A DNA stretch of 32,530 nt from Flavobacteriaceae bacterium (GCA_002400885.1 NVRM01000020.1:1-32530); one strand, 5' to 3'; numbered from the stretch's first letter, positions 12,001 through 19,643 are shown. The notes: a model not told the origin generated them from the sequence alone. Numbers and translations: made by a program.

Positions 12001-12396
12001 TTTATAAATTGCTCCCCAATACAAGCCCGCAAATTTCACATTTAAACAAGTACTATTGGGTATATTTAAAGTGGCCTTACTTGATGAGAATGTGGATGTA
12101 TCTGTATCCACATCAATATATGCCATGTTAAAATTATCGTTATACGTATAATATCCCCACTTATTTTTAAAATCATTATAAGGGTCATTCGGTCTTTGGC
12201 CTACTCCTGCATCTCTATTTAAAATATTATTAGAAATTAAGGTCAAATCTCCTCTCAATTTATCGGAATATCTCGCTGTAAAATCTACGGCTGTTTGAGC
12301 AAGTAGATTTGTCGTATTTAAACAAATCGCTAGCATCAAAAATAAGATTGTTTTTGAATAGCGAAAATAGTTTGGGTTGGTAACTATATTTTTCAT
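1..12396 (-). CDS. sprB: Giant gliding-motility adhesin SprB-like, C-terminus beyond window
   Basis: Continuous minus-strand frame of 4132 codons with a start (ATG at 12396) but no stop in the window; I translated most of it by hand and met no stop. Residues 1-33 are a signal peptide ending near LLA-Q. Residues about 35-370 form a globular head containing GWTLVVVYEDP. A DUF11-like domain follows (about 375-510: LGESLWYQLRFQNTG). From about residue 550 to the window edge there are roughly 40 modules of 70-100 residues with the SprB-repeat pattern: Cys, NG/DG, PYxYxL, F..LPAGxYTVxVKDxxGC. Known for the family: SprB is a several-thousand-residue T9SS cargo that glider cells move along their surface. 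The gene starts 32 bp after the sprD-like gene, so the two are probably cotranscribed. A type B sorting domain and sprF are expected to the left of base 1 (inference). Another T9SS-secreted SprB-repeat adhesin is the alternative if the strain does not glide. Confidence 0.88.
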   Translation of the reverse strand, partial: MKNIVTNPNYFRYSKTILFLMLAICLNTTNLLAQTAVDFTARYSDKLRGDLTLISNNILNRDAGVGQRPNDPYNDFKNKWGYYTYNDNFNMAYIDVDTDTSTFSSSKATLNIPNSTCLNVKFAGLYWGAIYKEASRASGYNTVKFKLPGAANYLDIEADDIIFDEEGRYTPDPYACFADVTGYLQALSSPVGEYTVANIHASLGKSGAGAPSGGTSGGWTLVVVYEDPLLTNKNITIFDGFSGVNMQGNSADISVAGFTTIPVGPVKASIGVSCIEGDANLGGDAYSIKSGSNVSFKVLSDPVNPSTNFFNSSITINGSHFTDKVPNSINNLGWDSDLFLVNNPSNSVIGNDENSATLRLQTNRDSYFVFQTSFAIEIIEPKIVVIKTVDDGTSDITGDSVILGESLWYQLRFQNTGNDSATNTIIKDLLPINVDLDEASIKLPSFVTYGYTLPTATTGGIITFDIDDSIVTKGATFYDIRFKVTVTDQCNDLRDACENKIENVAFAYYTGLVSGTEISDDPSFYGLDNCNFGLSGSTNFLVDVDGCTFERREVMCGASLDITAGDGFASYVWRNALGVEVGTSKTLTVTKLGVYTVEKTANLPCVDASETITVVPFGTQTNPLIVKDISGKYLYVDAVKTCPNDGRQLSEIYLCGTADYRDITVSNLGAQEIKWQRLISNQGAADQDCPNVDVKSNWEDLLGFTDSYKADTEGEYRLKIIYTGGCFTNYYFNVFKATVKPVIVEKNIICGNDGSITINNMDTSLYEFSVVLDGKPAGTFSSLVSYPITVAGNYTVYFRQIGANPLACIPTIQGINIATRTIDLENDITITVNDIFCAGNTGGIRVQVNNVPGDYTMVLHNLAGDEIGSYGPEPLNDYLFDALAGGNYRVTITTPDCLFITEIIQVKEEISLQLIAGISQNITCREGNIQVDPSGGKPPYNYAVHSYKLENDTGWTTIAPIDYVYQTSRIFDIPTINGAGEYKYIVEDRIFCTAISNIVKIVLEPDVDFDLETVDISCYGKESGSISFVLNDNSKKLAFALDDGIAGNGKYDAIISGSNPEAFEPDSFNNSGVFSNLPAGNYTFILRVGKSNKACFFTFPITITQPTDTLLGTLVESQDLTCNKLGEVTVSASGGTPPYQYSIDGITFVSSNVFKGLSSGSNIVTIRDANDCEVPTNTVVFIALDMPTDLSISQTQITCPSLTSDLTVDSVLGGTLPITYEIIAPAGAVINNGNNKIFTQLVADTYRIKVTDAKGCSYEEDYTIAAITEIAITGVVDNQLICKGGTSGNATYTVSGFTETYSYTLNDGTEIKGQNNNSILLTGVSAGTYTINITDEKTLCTDTVTVTLLEPAEDLSMSLTATPITCTSNATITATANGGWGALEYQLENAAGIALIPYGSSNLFTKVLPGDYTVFVKDINGCIEPDTITIDPVVIPTVSLIANTVCYTAAGTITITATGTGSGPLQYALNGGAYQVGTVFTNILPGDHSVTVKDMYGCTATSTVMSISTELSLSTQFVSISACGTGTDVTITANGGDGTYTYSVVATGGVPTYGASNVISINTAGVYDVTIKDGKDCIASETITIVKDSALTILAPSTKILCNGELSSITADASGGQAPYQYQLEDTSGGILTSYQASPVFNNVSAGDYKIRLKDARACTETVNITITEPVILAAIVNTLDLVSCNNNIDAAVEITWLSGGVAPYVYSFDTVNYSDSNTGRLTAGNHTVFLRDANLCIFSMSVTIAAPLKAPTFTTSTVVYNCDGTANVSISPVDPLPLFDYTYNLNATGAVGPNNGLGFDFTDLGVGTHSIEIGYTPISPLVACPRTEIITVVVAPNMEFNAVITASTDISCKAGNNGDITVQVSNFDTTQGYQYSLDGGANWKATLFINTFTVPLLKVGSYTIAVRDVRSEGVNCTINLSQTLNEPTLLVASAKITEVLTCNNVGGEITASAVGGIVAYEYQLENTTGTVHTPYGPDNLFTNVLVGDYIVFVRDANECESQVTITMNPAITPTLIIEADTDCYTATGNVTITATGTGTAPLKYALNGGAYQESNEFSNVLPGIHEVTVKDVYGCEVTATTLTVFNELTLSTQFLSISACTDATDATITANGGDGTYMYSIMPTGVNPTAGDYGTDNVITINAIGNYDVYVKDGEKCETFETITIVKDLPLTISASSTPILCNGDLTTITGAGSGGEGPYSYRLENALDDEIRPYQSSPSFKNVSVGNYKVRVKDARNCDSSFVVNISEPAYLIASAGVTELVSCNNGLNAEVRITNAEGGTPFAEPNPYRYSFDGGMTYITSNISKLPSGTHTVYVKDAEGCTFPMEVVVAAKITAPDYIPSLTYDCDGNGIYTITAVDPMPLYSYTFNLDGVVDVPADITVPTYGGPTGISFPDIVPGTHTVNMNFTPIESPTKSVLLEESFGSGANTPITNIDPVYCYEPQDGTGGCFGGKHINDGEYSVTQKVAYPFGSWRNPNDHSDMVNGRFLAINVGGAAGNKGVIYKKEVKDIIPNRDISISLYAYNLLRQGTSGGDPSIKVELVDPSGTILATSPVSPVIPKNNNADDWHEFKITLNPGANTNLSIVIRTNSAVISGNDIAIDDIFAYQEPEQCPSTTSVTFTVATDKEFKVATNSVTDATCNGGSDGSIQMQVSNFDPLFGYQFSTDGGTTWSVTQFTNVLTVNGLDAGAHDIEIGYITDALGTQDCIETITEIIGEPTAVVASASITGNLTCTNAGATITASAVGGGGSYEYQLEDIAGLPIVAFKTSPVFINLAAGSYIVRVKDVFECEDIIDAQIDVVLPTPIIYTTSQTNCYAGDSNGSISVNVTAGNGNYQFSINGSAFQTPSPASGISHTFSNLTAGTYTIDVRDQFNCTVTSAVTIDSQLTGSALLVNDIDCNAPTNGEILINANGGAGGNTYQWSNDGGGIWNGTNFSGNIFTIGIDGNYIFKITDASGCFVITNTIRLTPAINPVFTLLATDVKCNGDLSGVIDITIDTTKGLAPYVINIINTISTTDYGTQTSGLPAGNYEVTVTDAKGCFTANLVTIAEPTAINGNITKIDISCANPFDVKGTISIDAGGSGTGPFTYRVYNNDYSFNETVDTDTLGGTNYTFSNLNFGGYKVVIIDTNGCESISDITIGTSPDILVTIVGVATCTAGSITVQANTTSGSLSTGPYYFAIYPIVTSAPGGAGWFAGTPGVLASGAATEEYTFNGLTPGVTYTFVVYDASTKCTYIQESDKLLNPISTLTSTIETITDITCTGASDGIVDFTISNYEASATQVDYQVYQTITINPILGQSGSFVGLTGVAASDSLTGLAPGEYYIQFTEVNGGNPGCITTSPPFLIQQSPVLLDIKASLTKNENCNKLGVITALAQYGTSPYEYQIQVDTDSAPTVGTWGGGNTTGIFNVAVGDYKVFVKDAFNCIQSVDVSMLLDPSPAITVTADYSACPSEGDFTVSINLDTAGIPPYSIQINGGAAQVVTDPFNTGTPLIITGLNSGINTFQITDSNGCSEAVADAITIVAPLEFNATITKLFDCTVTPEAAITISDVVGSGNYTYEIDGVEAGANNVTAGTGLNLPTEVWANANIKSEYIITITDTATNCTAVKSVFIVAALNPIIPTLPNTVDALCSGSNDGSISITAQDNGIGPFTFAITAPVAIPFTTNNGYTATFDNLQGSVAGTNYTITVTGANGCTTDKIVTIFETIPVSIDLVNTTPFGCTIGDIPNAANITVTTVTGGNGTYTRYEFVNSDGLPVQDGTSKVLTITFDSLTDTYSVDMGAATPGLFTINVYDSNGCLATDTETIILFDEINNVSITVLEDISCVNLGEDIQIDVISIGGDPNKFEFSDDNGATWKSSNIFNDLAVGTHNFIIRHTDTGCTYPISHTIGEPNTFTPKVTIVNQVYCKGSTTGNVTFELEDATYLNGFDWEIFDTNDTTVDFGTEVGKGPTPNILIAAGSYYAIITQNNLPSCDNRVYFTITEPALGISGIYTSSAITCLGKDGSISITPNGGWGNYEYYAGIGTPGTGDWDASNSFTGLGIGTYEVWIKDMSGCPFRILPDVELEKPTPITATLTINKPNCSGADGEIEVTGVTGGEGTNYQYQLFLNNIAIGSPQTNPIFSGLGRGTYR
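4246..6618 (-). repeat. SprB supra-repeat, copy 2 (seven modules plus inserted domain, 791 aa)
   Basis: SprB residues 1927-2717, directly abutting copy 1. Module openings occur in the same order: EVLTC, ADTDC, TQFLSISAC, STPILC, TELVSC, SLTYDC, TDATC. The copy is 214 residues longer than copy 1, mostly because of one insertion at 4561-5148 in its sixth module. From 4245 leftward a further Glu-Pro and a similar module (ITGNLTC, ATITASAVGG, YEYQLED) suggest the start of a weaker third copy. Confidence 0.78.
4561..5148 (-). other. Beta-sandwich-like domain inserted into a SprB module
   Basis: SprB residues about 2417-2612. The flanks align with uninterrupted module 6 of copy 1 (GYTPI then ACPRTEIITV) as NFTPI on one side and QCPSTTSVTFTV on the other. 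Between them lies about 196 residues of different character, starting SVLLEESFGSG, passing YCYEPQDGTGGCFGGKHIND, and ending GNDIAIDDIFAY. The FGSG start and the closing DIAIDDI are seen in jelly-roll or carbohydrate-binding-like modules of flavobacterial surface proteins. Ligand binding is inference; the insertion itself is read from the sequence. Confidence 0.7.
6619..8349 (-). repeat. SprB supra-repeat, copy 1 (seven modules, 577 aa)
   Basis: SprB residues 1350-1926. It holds seven consecutive SprB-type modules, beginning at an Glu-Pro pair and ending just before the equivalent Glu-Pro of copy 2. The order of distinctive module openings matches copy 2: TPITC, ANTVC, TQFVSISAC, STKILC, LDLVSC, STVVYNC, TDISC. 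Similarity is strongest in modules 3-4, where long stretches are about 60 percent identical by eye (for example LSTQFxSISAC and TITANGGDGTY). Confidence 0.8.
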
Positions 12397-12428
12397 TATG
12401 AAGGGGTTCAGGGTATTAATTATAACTC

Positions 12429-14480
12429 TTATTCATTTCTCACGCTCATGACCCATTTATCTCCCTTATAGGAGTTCTTCGAATTAGAATGGTAAGCTGC
12501 TGTAACAATAGACTTCGTTGTCGCGTATTTTAAATACACATAACGCCATCCATTTTTAGGATTGGTAATATATTTTGGAGCGAAACCTAATCGCTTGAGT
12601 TTAGCTATAAAATTAGTAAAGTTGTCTTTATTCTTAAAGACATTCACAACCAAGTAATATCCTTGGGGTACATTCGCTATTACGAAGTCACTTTGTTGTG
12701 TTTTTATATCTATAGTCACGTGTTTAGGAAGGTGAATTGTCATGATCCACATCTCTCCAAAAAAGGTATTATTAACATGAGAATAATAGGCTTTTCTCAC
12801 GGTGTTTTTATCTTTATTATGTGCTAAATACACATAGTGATAATTGTTTTTCGGATTGATAAAATAATTAGCTTTTACGCCTCTAGCTCTTAACTTCTCT
12901 ACAAATCTATCTGCATTACTTTTTTTAGAAAACACACTCGCTATTAAATAGTTTCCTTTAGTAACCGTTGAAATTTCCATGGCTACATTTCGTATTTTTA
13001 CTGGATTTTCTACCAAAGCAACCTTCGTAAAGGCACGCGGTTTAACAACTATCTTCTTTGTTTTTTCCTGCTTCTTTTCTACTACTAGCTTTCCAGAAAC
13101 ATCCATAATCCATAGATTTCCTTTATAGCTATTATTATAGGAAGAACGCACCGTATCTTTTGCTTTTTTCCAACTTAAAAAAGAATCTAAGTAAACATAA
13201 AAATTACCATTATTACTATTTTTAAAATAAGCAGCTTTGCGGTTTTGACTTTTTAATAGCGCTACCTTATTTTTAGCGGCAGCCTCATTCTTGAAAATAC
13301 TTGTTACAATATAATAACCATTGGTAACATTCTTAAGTTTTCCTAAATATTGATATGGAATTCCATTGGAATCATTTAGTACTGGTTTTACTTCTCCTGT
13401 AGCTGCTACTTCTTTTAAATTCATCGTTGCTTGCTTCTTCCTAAAAGCTTCAACTTCTTTTTTTAGAATTTCTTTTTTCTTAAGAGAGGTCTCTTTTATA
13501 TTGAGAGAACTGTCTATTTCCTTTAGCGCTACTTCCTTTTTAATCTTAAGTCCTTTTTTTCTTGGTTTAAAAGAATAAGCCAACACAAATTCATGCGTAG
13601 GTCCAAAGTTTTTAATCCCTTCTGCAAGCCCTTTTTCTATCGTATATCCAAACGATATATTTTTTGATACGTTTATTCCCAATCCAATTGAATAACCGTA
13701 AAAATCACTATAGCCACCTTGAATCCAACCAAGTTTAGGTAGGTCAAGTAACAAACTTCCCGACAAATCATCGCCGCGTTCAGGAGACCTCCTATTACTT
13801 ATCGACATTCTAATTTTACTCTCTTTAAATAGACCTTTCTTTACGTACAATGGTTGGGTGTACATCAAATGCCCTGTAAATGTTTTATTTCTAAACCCAA
13901 AATCTGTTAAAGATTCTGAAGTTTTCAAATTGTAGTCTACAAGATTTTCTGCATATACTCCAATATCAAATTTCCCAATCGTTAGGTTTCCTCCAGGCAT
14001 AAACTTAAAAATCGCACTATTATCCACGCCTTGTAAAGCAGGATCCGGGACTCCAGAAGAAATTGCATTGTCATTAAGTCCACTACTATAATACCCTGTA
14101 TTAAACCCTAAAGTCAAAGCAACTTTAGGTCTCATTTTAAAGCGATAAGCATAATTAGCCGACACCCCAAAATTTTTCATAACTCCGGAATTTTGTTGGT
14201 ATATATTTATCCCCACACCTACGTTATCCGAAAGTACTCCCGAATAATTAAGCATGTAAGTTTCTGGAGAATTATCAAATTCTATCCATTGTCTCCTGTT
14301 ATAAATAGTAATATTGGAAGCGGTTTCCCCTACAATGGAAAAGGTCGGATTCACAAGATTTCTATTGAATTTTATCATGTTATGCGTCGGCACATTCAAT
14401 AAGTTTACAGGCTCATTTTGCGCCATTACAGTACACATAAAAAACCCAAAAAAAAGCAGGGGACAATAGTATTTAGACAT
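12429..14480 (-). CDS. sprD: PorP/SprF-family outer membrane protein fused to three SPOR-like repeats (SprD-like)
   Basis: 683 aa. Signal peptide 1-20 (MCTVMA-Q). Residues about 24-305 match the PorP/SprF family: a membrane barrel with alternating strands and typical phrases such as RRQWIEF, FNTGYYSSGL, GGYSDFYGYSIGLG and FGYTIEKG. Residues 310-360 are a Lys/Glu-rich, probably helical linker. Three repeats of about 78 residues follow (384-461, 504-582, 602-681), each with GxYLVxxVF, a Lys-rich helix, a YVYL strand and a W-I/V-M ending, like SPOR domains. Family knowledge: PorP/SprF proteins partner with T9SS cargo of the type B class. The gene starts 6 bp after the sprC-like gene and ends 32 bp before sprB. 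The sprD symbol rests on operon order and is less certain than the family. Confidence 0.82.
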   Translation of the reverse strand: MSKYYCPLLFFGFFMCTVMAQNEPVNLLNVPTHNMIKFNRNLVNPTFSIVGETASNITIYNRRQWIEFDNSPETYMLNYSGVLSDNVGVGINIYQQNSGVMKNFGVSANYAYRFKMRPKVALTLGFNTGYYSSGLNDNAISSGVPDPALQGVDNSAIFKFMPGGNLTIGKFDIGVYAENLVDYNLKTSESLTDFGFRNKTFTGHLMYTQPLYVKKGLFKESKIRMSISNRRSPERGDDLSGSLLLDLPKLGWIQGGYSDFYGYSIGLGINVSKNISFGYTIEKGLAEGIKNFGPTHEFVLAYSFKPRKKGLKIKKEVALKEIDSSLNIKETSLKKKEILKKEVEAFRKKQATMNLKEVAATGEVKPVLNDSNGIPYQYLGKLKNVTNGYYIVTSIFKNEAAAKNKVALLKSQNRKAAYFKNSNNGNFYVYLDSFLSWKKAKDTVRSSYNNSYKGNLWIMDVSGKLVVEKKQEKTKKIVVKPRAFTKVALVENPVKIRNVAMEISTVTKGNYLIASVFSKKSNADRFVEKLRARGVKANYFINPKNNYHYVYLAHNKDKNTVRKAYYSHVNNTFFGEMWIMTIHLPKHVTIDIKTQQSDFVIANVPQGYYLVVNVFKNKDNFTNFIAKLKRLGFAPKYITNPKNGWRYVYLKYATTKSIVTAAYHSNSKNSYKGDKWVMSVRNE
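12438..13331 (-). repeat. Three tandem SPOR-like repeats at the C-terminus of the SprD-like protein
   Basis: Copies at about 13098-13331, 12735-12971 and 12438-12677, separated by 130-bp and 60-bp spacers. Shared residues include G-N/Y-Y-L/I-V/A near the start, VF/IF then K-rich, a YF/YI strand followed by N-x-K/N-N-G/Y-x-x-YVYL, and a final W-I/V-M. The second and third copies are closest to each other (INPKNNYHYVYL against TNPKNGWRYVYL). Confidence 0.75.
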
Positions 14481-14486
14481 AAAGTA

Positions 14487-17465
14487 TTATTTAATAACGG
14501 TTATTGATCCTTTTTTAAGAATTTGTCCTTTTTCTTTAATTATATAATAATAGATTGTGTTGGCAGTCACAGAAATTTCCGGCCAGTTATTTTGATAATT
14601 TGTGGTTCTAAACACAACGATACCGTTGGTATTATAAATAATAATCTCCACTTCTTTATTAAAGGAATACCCGTAAGGTAAAACCCAAGTGTCGTTTACT
14701 CCATCATCATTAGGACTAATTATATTAGGGACAGAAGTCGTCACTTTATAGGCAACTTCTATAATTTTCACAATCTCACAGTCTCCGACCTGAGCAATCA
14801 CGGCATACATACCCGGTTTGCTGACATTTAAAACATCGGTAGTTGACAAAATATTTCCTTGTTCATTCTGCCACTCGTAGACCTGTCCTCCAGAGGCGGT
14901 GATATTTTTAGTGGCGCCCTGAGAAATAAAAATGATTCCTGAAGGGCTAATTTCTATACTCTCTTCATCTACATAGTCAATTTCTAATGCTACAGACGTA
15001 CTTTCACAAGCGTTTTTTATAACTCGAACTGCATATGATCCTTCTTCTTCAACGCTTAATTGAAATGTATTTTCTCCATCCATAGAAACCCCGTCTTTAT
15101 ACCATTGGTAAGTACATCCTTCTTTCTTTGTGGTAGACAATTGAACGTTCGTTCCTTTACAAATTGTTCCGCCAAAATTTTCAGCGGTAATATCCGTTAC
15201 TGGTAACTCAATATCAACCTGCAATTCAGAAGATATAGCGGTGACACCATCCAGAGTACTAATTTCTAATTTATACTTTCCCGACTTAAGCCAATCATTT
15301 ACCAACAGAGTACTTTCTGTTGCTCCAGAAACAAGTAGGTCATTGTACCACCATTTAAACGAGAATTTATCATAATCTGATGGACTCAACACAATTTTAT
15401 GATCTGTAGAAATTCGGATAACTACTTTTTTTATAGACAACAAAACAGTTGAAACATCACAGGGTGAATAACCAGAATTTGTTTGTATCGTAAGTTCGTA
15501 ATTTTCAGGAATTACTACGGAAAAATAATCAGAATAAACGGTCTGACCACATGTGCCCGGTACTTCCACCTTTGCTCTATACTCACCTGGTTCGGATATG
15601 GATAAGCTCAAGGTATTGGATCCTGGGATCTTAAATCCATCTTTAAACCATGCTATGGTAGGATTTATAGCTGTTGTAGATATTGTTAAGGATTTTGTAG
15701 CTCCTCCAAATAACACAATAGGTTCGCTAGCATCATTGGCAATGACATTAAAGGATACCGAGGCGCTTAATAAACTTATAGTATTAGAAACTGTAGTACA
15801 ACCACCATTTGTTAGTACGGAAACACGATAATCTGCATGTACATCCTCAGAGACCGTATATGTCGGAGTATAGTCCGGTAATTCTGTGATTTTTACATCA
15901 TTTTTATACCAAGTATATTTATACTTAGCATTATCAACATCCGATTCAAAAGTATAAGAATCTTCTGCACATAAATACACAACTTCATTCCCCTTTAATT
16001 GTACAGCAGCGAGTTTTAAATTCACTTTTACGGCATTTGAAATAGACTTAACCCCACTGGCGTCAGAAATAGATAACTTATAGGCCCCTAACTTATTGGT
16101 ATCGTTAACTAATAATGAAGCGGTATTAACCGAGTTAAGATCCTCTTCGTTATAAGACCAAGAATAGGTAAACATCCCCTCATCAAAATCTTTAAAGTCA
16201 AACTTTTCTCCAGAGCTTATTCCATATTGTAATTTATCTATTGCGACTGTTACTTCCGAAGAAATACAGGCGCTATAATTATCTGGAGTACTAATACTTA
16301 CAAAATACTTACTTGGATTATATACTTTAAACACAGGTGAGCTAACCACCGCTCCACAAGGAGATCCAGGAATTGACACCATGGCTTTATAAGCACCTTC
16401 TTTTGTCACTTCAATGGCTGTAGGACCATCATTCAAAAACAACAAATTGTCTTTATACCAATCTATGGAGACTGCAGGAGCTGTCGTCGATATTTCTAAT
16501 TTATGTGAATTTCCAGGGAATATAATGATGTTTTCTACCTGCCCCACAGCAGCCACTTCAAATTCCGTGTTTGCATTAGAAATTAAAACGACATCAGAAC
16601 TAGATACACATCCAACTGGAGATTCGATTTCCAGGAAATAGCTTCCATAAATATTAGCTCCACTTATTGTATATGAACTTTCCTTATTCGAAATATTTGT
16701 AATTAAATTACCATCTTTATACCAATAGTAATTATTTTCAATTGCAGTAGTACTAGACACTAACTCATAGCTATCTTCTGTACACAAGGCAACACTTTCT
16801 TTTCCTAAAATTTCAGTAATTAATGGTGCGATAATAGACACTCTTATCAAGTTAGATACTGCAACACCACCACTACATATTTTAAAATCTACTTCCGCAT
16901 AATAAAGTCCAGGTTTTTTAACCTGAATCGTAGCTCCTGCAGTGGTATGATAAGCACCATCTTTGTACCAATTGAAAGATGTGAACGGTGTTTCATTTAA
17001 AGTAAGCGAAGTTGAAGTTCCTTCACACAAATCTATATCTTGATAATTTTCCAACACTAAAGGCGTATTAGAAGTATAATAAGCTGCAAATGAATTTGAA
17101 TGTGGACTGGTAGTAACAGGACTTGTAGACCGCACTCTAATAACATGATTTTCACCAAAAGTTGATGGCACTAAGGCAAAAGATATTACAAAATTTAAGG
17201 TGTTATTTTTATCCGAAACTTGACCTAAGAGGACTGGTTTATCAAAACTCCCATTCCCATCCGACATTTCTATTACAAAAACATTATTGCTATTAAACCC
17301 ACCTACAATAGAAGAGACCTCTATACTAAATTCATTGAAATTATCTGAAGCACACGCATAAGAAAACCCAAGAGCTGGACTCGCTAATTCTTGTGAATCA
17401 GCACTTTGAACCATGAGTATCATGAAACAAAGAGAAAGAAACGAGCGGGGGTTGATTCTTTTCAT
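14487..17465 (-). CDS. sprC: Secreted Ig-like repeat protein with T9SS type B sorting domain (SprC-like)
   Basis: 992 aa. Signal peptide 1-25 (MVQSADSQ). The body is a string of Ig/PKD-like domains, each with a Trp-Tyr-Lys-Asp-Gly turn (WYKDG at 166-170, WYKDN at 336-340, WFKDG at 606-610, WYKDG at 788-792) and paired cysteines. Two tandem 271-residue blocks (224-494 and 495-765) repeat the same three-domain order. Residues 905-992 are the gliding motility-associated C-terminal domain (CHU_C): NIISPNDDGVNDTW, then IIIYNTNGIVVF, ending GSITVIK. It is the first gene of the operon. The sprC name comes from its place before a PorP-type gene and sprB; any type B T9SS surface protein is the fallback call. 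Confidence 0.78.
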   Translation of the reverse strand: MKRINPRSFLSLCFMILMVQSADSQELASPALGFSYACASDNFNEFSIEVSSIVGGFNSNNVFVIEMSDGNGSFDKPVLLGQVSDKNNTLNFVISFALVPSTFGENHVIRVRSTSPVTTSPHSNSFAAYYTSNTPLVLENYQDIDLCEGTSTSLTLNETPFTSFNWYKDGAYHTTAGATIQVKKPGLYYAEVDFKICSGGVAVSNLIRVSIIAPLITEILGKESVALCTEDSYELVSSTTAIENNYYWYKDGNLITNISNKESSYTISGANIYGSYFLEIESPVGCVSSSDVVLISNANTEFEVAAVGQVENIIIFPGNSHKLEISTTAPAVSIDWYKDNLLFLNDGPTAIEVTKEGAYKAMVSIPGSPCGAVVSSPVFKVYNPSKYFVSISTPDNYSACISSEVTVAIDKLQYGISSGEKFDFKDFDEGMFTYSWSYNEEDLNSVNTASLLVNDTNKLGAYKLSISDASGVKSISNAVKVNLKLAAVQLKGNEVVYLCAEDSYTFESDVDNAKYKYTWYKNDVKITELPDYTPTYTVSEDVHADYRVSVLTNGGCTTVSNTISLLSASVSFNVIANDASEPIVLFGGATKSLTISTTAINPTIAWFKDGFKIPGSNTLSLSISEPGEYRAKVEVPGTCGQTVYSDYFSVVIPENYELTIQTNSGYSPCDVSTVLLSIKKVVIRISTDHKIVLSPSDYDKFSFKWWYNDLLVSGATESTLLVNDWLKSGKYKLEISTLDGVTAISSELQVDIELPVTDITAENFGGTICKGTNVQLSTTKKEGCTYQWYKDGVSMDGENTFQLSVEEEGSYAVRVIKNACESTSVALEIDYVDEESIEISPSGIIFISQGATKNITASGGQVYEWQNEQGNILSTTDVLNVSKPGMYAVIAQVGDCEIVKIIEVAYKVTTSVPNIISPNDDGVNDTWVLPYGYSFNKEVEIIIYNTNGIVVFRTTNYQNNWPEISVTANTIYYYIIKEKGQILKKGSITVIK
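15171..16796 (-). repeat. Two 271-residue tandem blocks in the SprC-like protein
   Basis: Block A covers 15984-16796 and block B 15171-15983, each 813 bp. Parallel landmarks are VALCTEDSYEL / VYLCAEDSYTF, KLEISTTAPAVSIDWYKD / SLTISTTAINPTIAWFKD, KYFVSISTPDNYSAC / NYELTIQTNSGYSPC and ASLLVNDTNKLGAYKLSIS / STLLVNDWLKSGKYKLEIS. Divergence is considerable, so the duplication is old. Confidence 0.75.
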
Positions 17466-17541
17466 TTAGGGTTAGGTTAATCTGTTATTTTCACAAAACA
17501 GCAGTGCTATGCTATAATATAGTAACACTACCGGTTATATA

Positions 17542-17549
17542 CAAATATA
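17542..17549 (-). promoter_or_regulatory. Candidate -7 element for the sprC-sprD-sprB operon
   Basis: TATATTTG read on the minus strand matches the Bacteroidota -7 consensus TAnnTTTG, about 77 bp before the sprC-like start. No convincing TTTG lies at the normal 17-23 bp spacing upstream, so only half the promoter is supported. The rest of 17466-17687 is AT-rich with nothing else recognised. Confidence 0.4.
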
Positions 17550-17689
17550 AGTTAAAATAATTATAAATAAGCTCTTTTCAATAAAAAAAATAGCTTTTCA
17601 ACCTTTTGTACACTAACTAATTAAGAGTTTTAGACCTTCTTTTCAGAAGAAATAACAAGGAGACTAACACTAAAAAAAATAGGAGTTCA

Positions 17690-17720
17690 AAAAAAAAAGC
17701 ATTACCTATTAGGCAATGCT
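17690..17720 (-). terminator. Intrinsic terminator after atpC
   Basis: On the minus strand a 10-bp stem AGCATTGCCT / AGGTAATGCT (one G-U pair, loop AAT, bases 17698-17720) is followed by an eight-base T run (17697-17690). It lies about 28 bp beyond the atpC stop and separates atpDC from the sprC operon. Confidence 0.8.
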
Positions 17721-17748
17721 TTTTTCTAAAAATAATTTTTTAAAATAA

Positions 17749-18027
17749 TTAATCCGCGAGGATAATTAGTTTATTTTCTTTCATTTCAATAGTTCCACTA
17801 TTAATTTTCAATGAATATTCATTTTTTGAAATGGTGAATTTAGTTTCAAATTCCTTTTCAATCTGAACATCATTTCCTTTGATAATCACTGCACCTCCCA
17901 CCAATATAGATACGATTGCCGCGTGATTTTTCAATAGTTGAAATTTACCATTCACTCCAGGAACTACAACAGATTCAATCTCTGACTTAAAAATTACTGC
18001 TTCTGGTGTTACTATTTCTAAAAACAT
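17749..18027 (-). CDS. atpC: F1Fo ATP synthase epsilon subunit
   Basis: 92 aa. The sequence opens MFLEIVTPEAVIF and has VPGVNGKFQLLKNHAAIVSIL, the N-terminal beta-sandwich signature of the epsilon subunit. It is shorter than the roughly 135-residue proteobacterial form because the C-terminal two-helix hairpin is missing, which is usual for this phylum. It links the rotor to the catalytic F1 head. It follows atpD by 46 bp and is followed by a terminator, so it is the last gene of the unit. Confidence 0.93.
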   Translation of the reverse strand: MFLEIVTPEAVIFKSEIESVVVPGVNGKFQLLKNHAAIVSILVGGAVIIKGNDVQIEKEFETKFTISKNEYSLKINSGTIEMKENKLIILAD

Positions 18028-18073
18028 ATTTTATACGTTTTAAATTTTGATTGCTTAATTACAAAACAAATTA

Positions 18074-19594
<1,521 letters not shown>

Positions 19595-19643
19595 TTATTG
19601 TTTAGTTATTTAATTTCAATCTGGATTTCTCCCTTTTAAGCTG

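Noticed and set aside
1-12396. Regular repeats that might be a CRISPR array or DNA tandem repeat
   Set aside because: The periodicity is at protein level with divergent DNA, in a single open frame; there are no identical short repeats with unique spacers.
17466-17687. Small RNA or extra gene between the atpC terminator and sprC
   Set aside because: AT-rich with homopolymer runs; no open frame with a start signal and no folded element other than the terminator.
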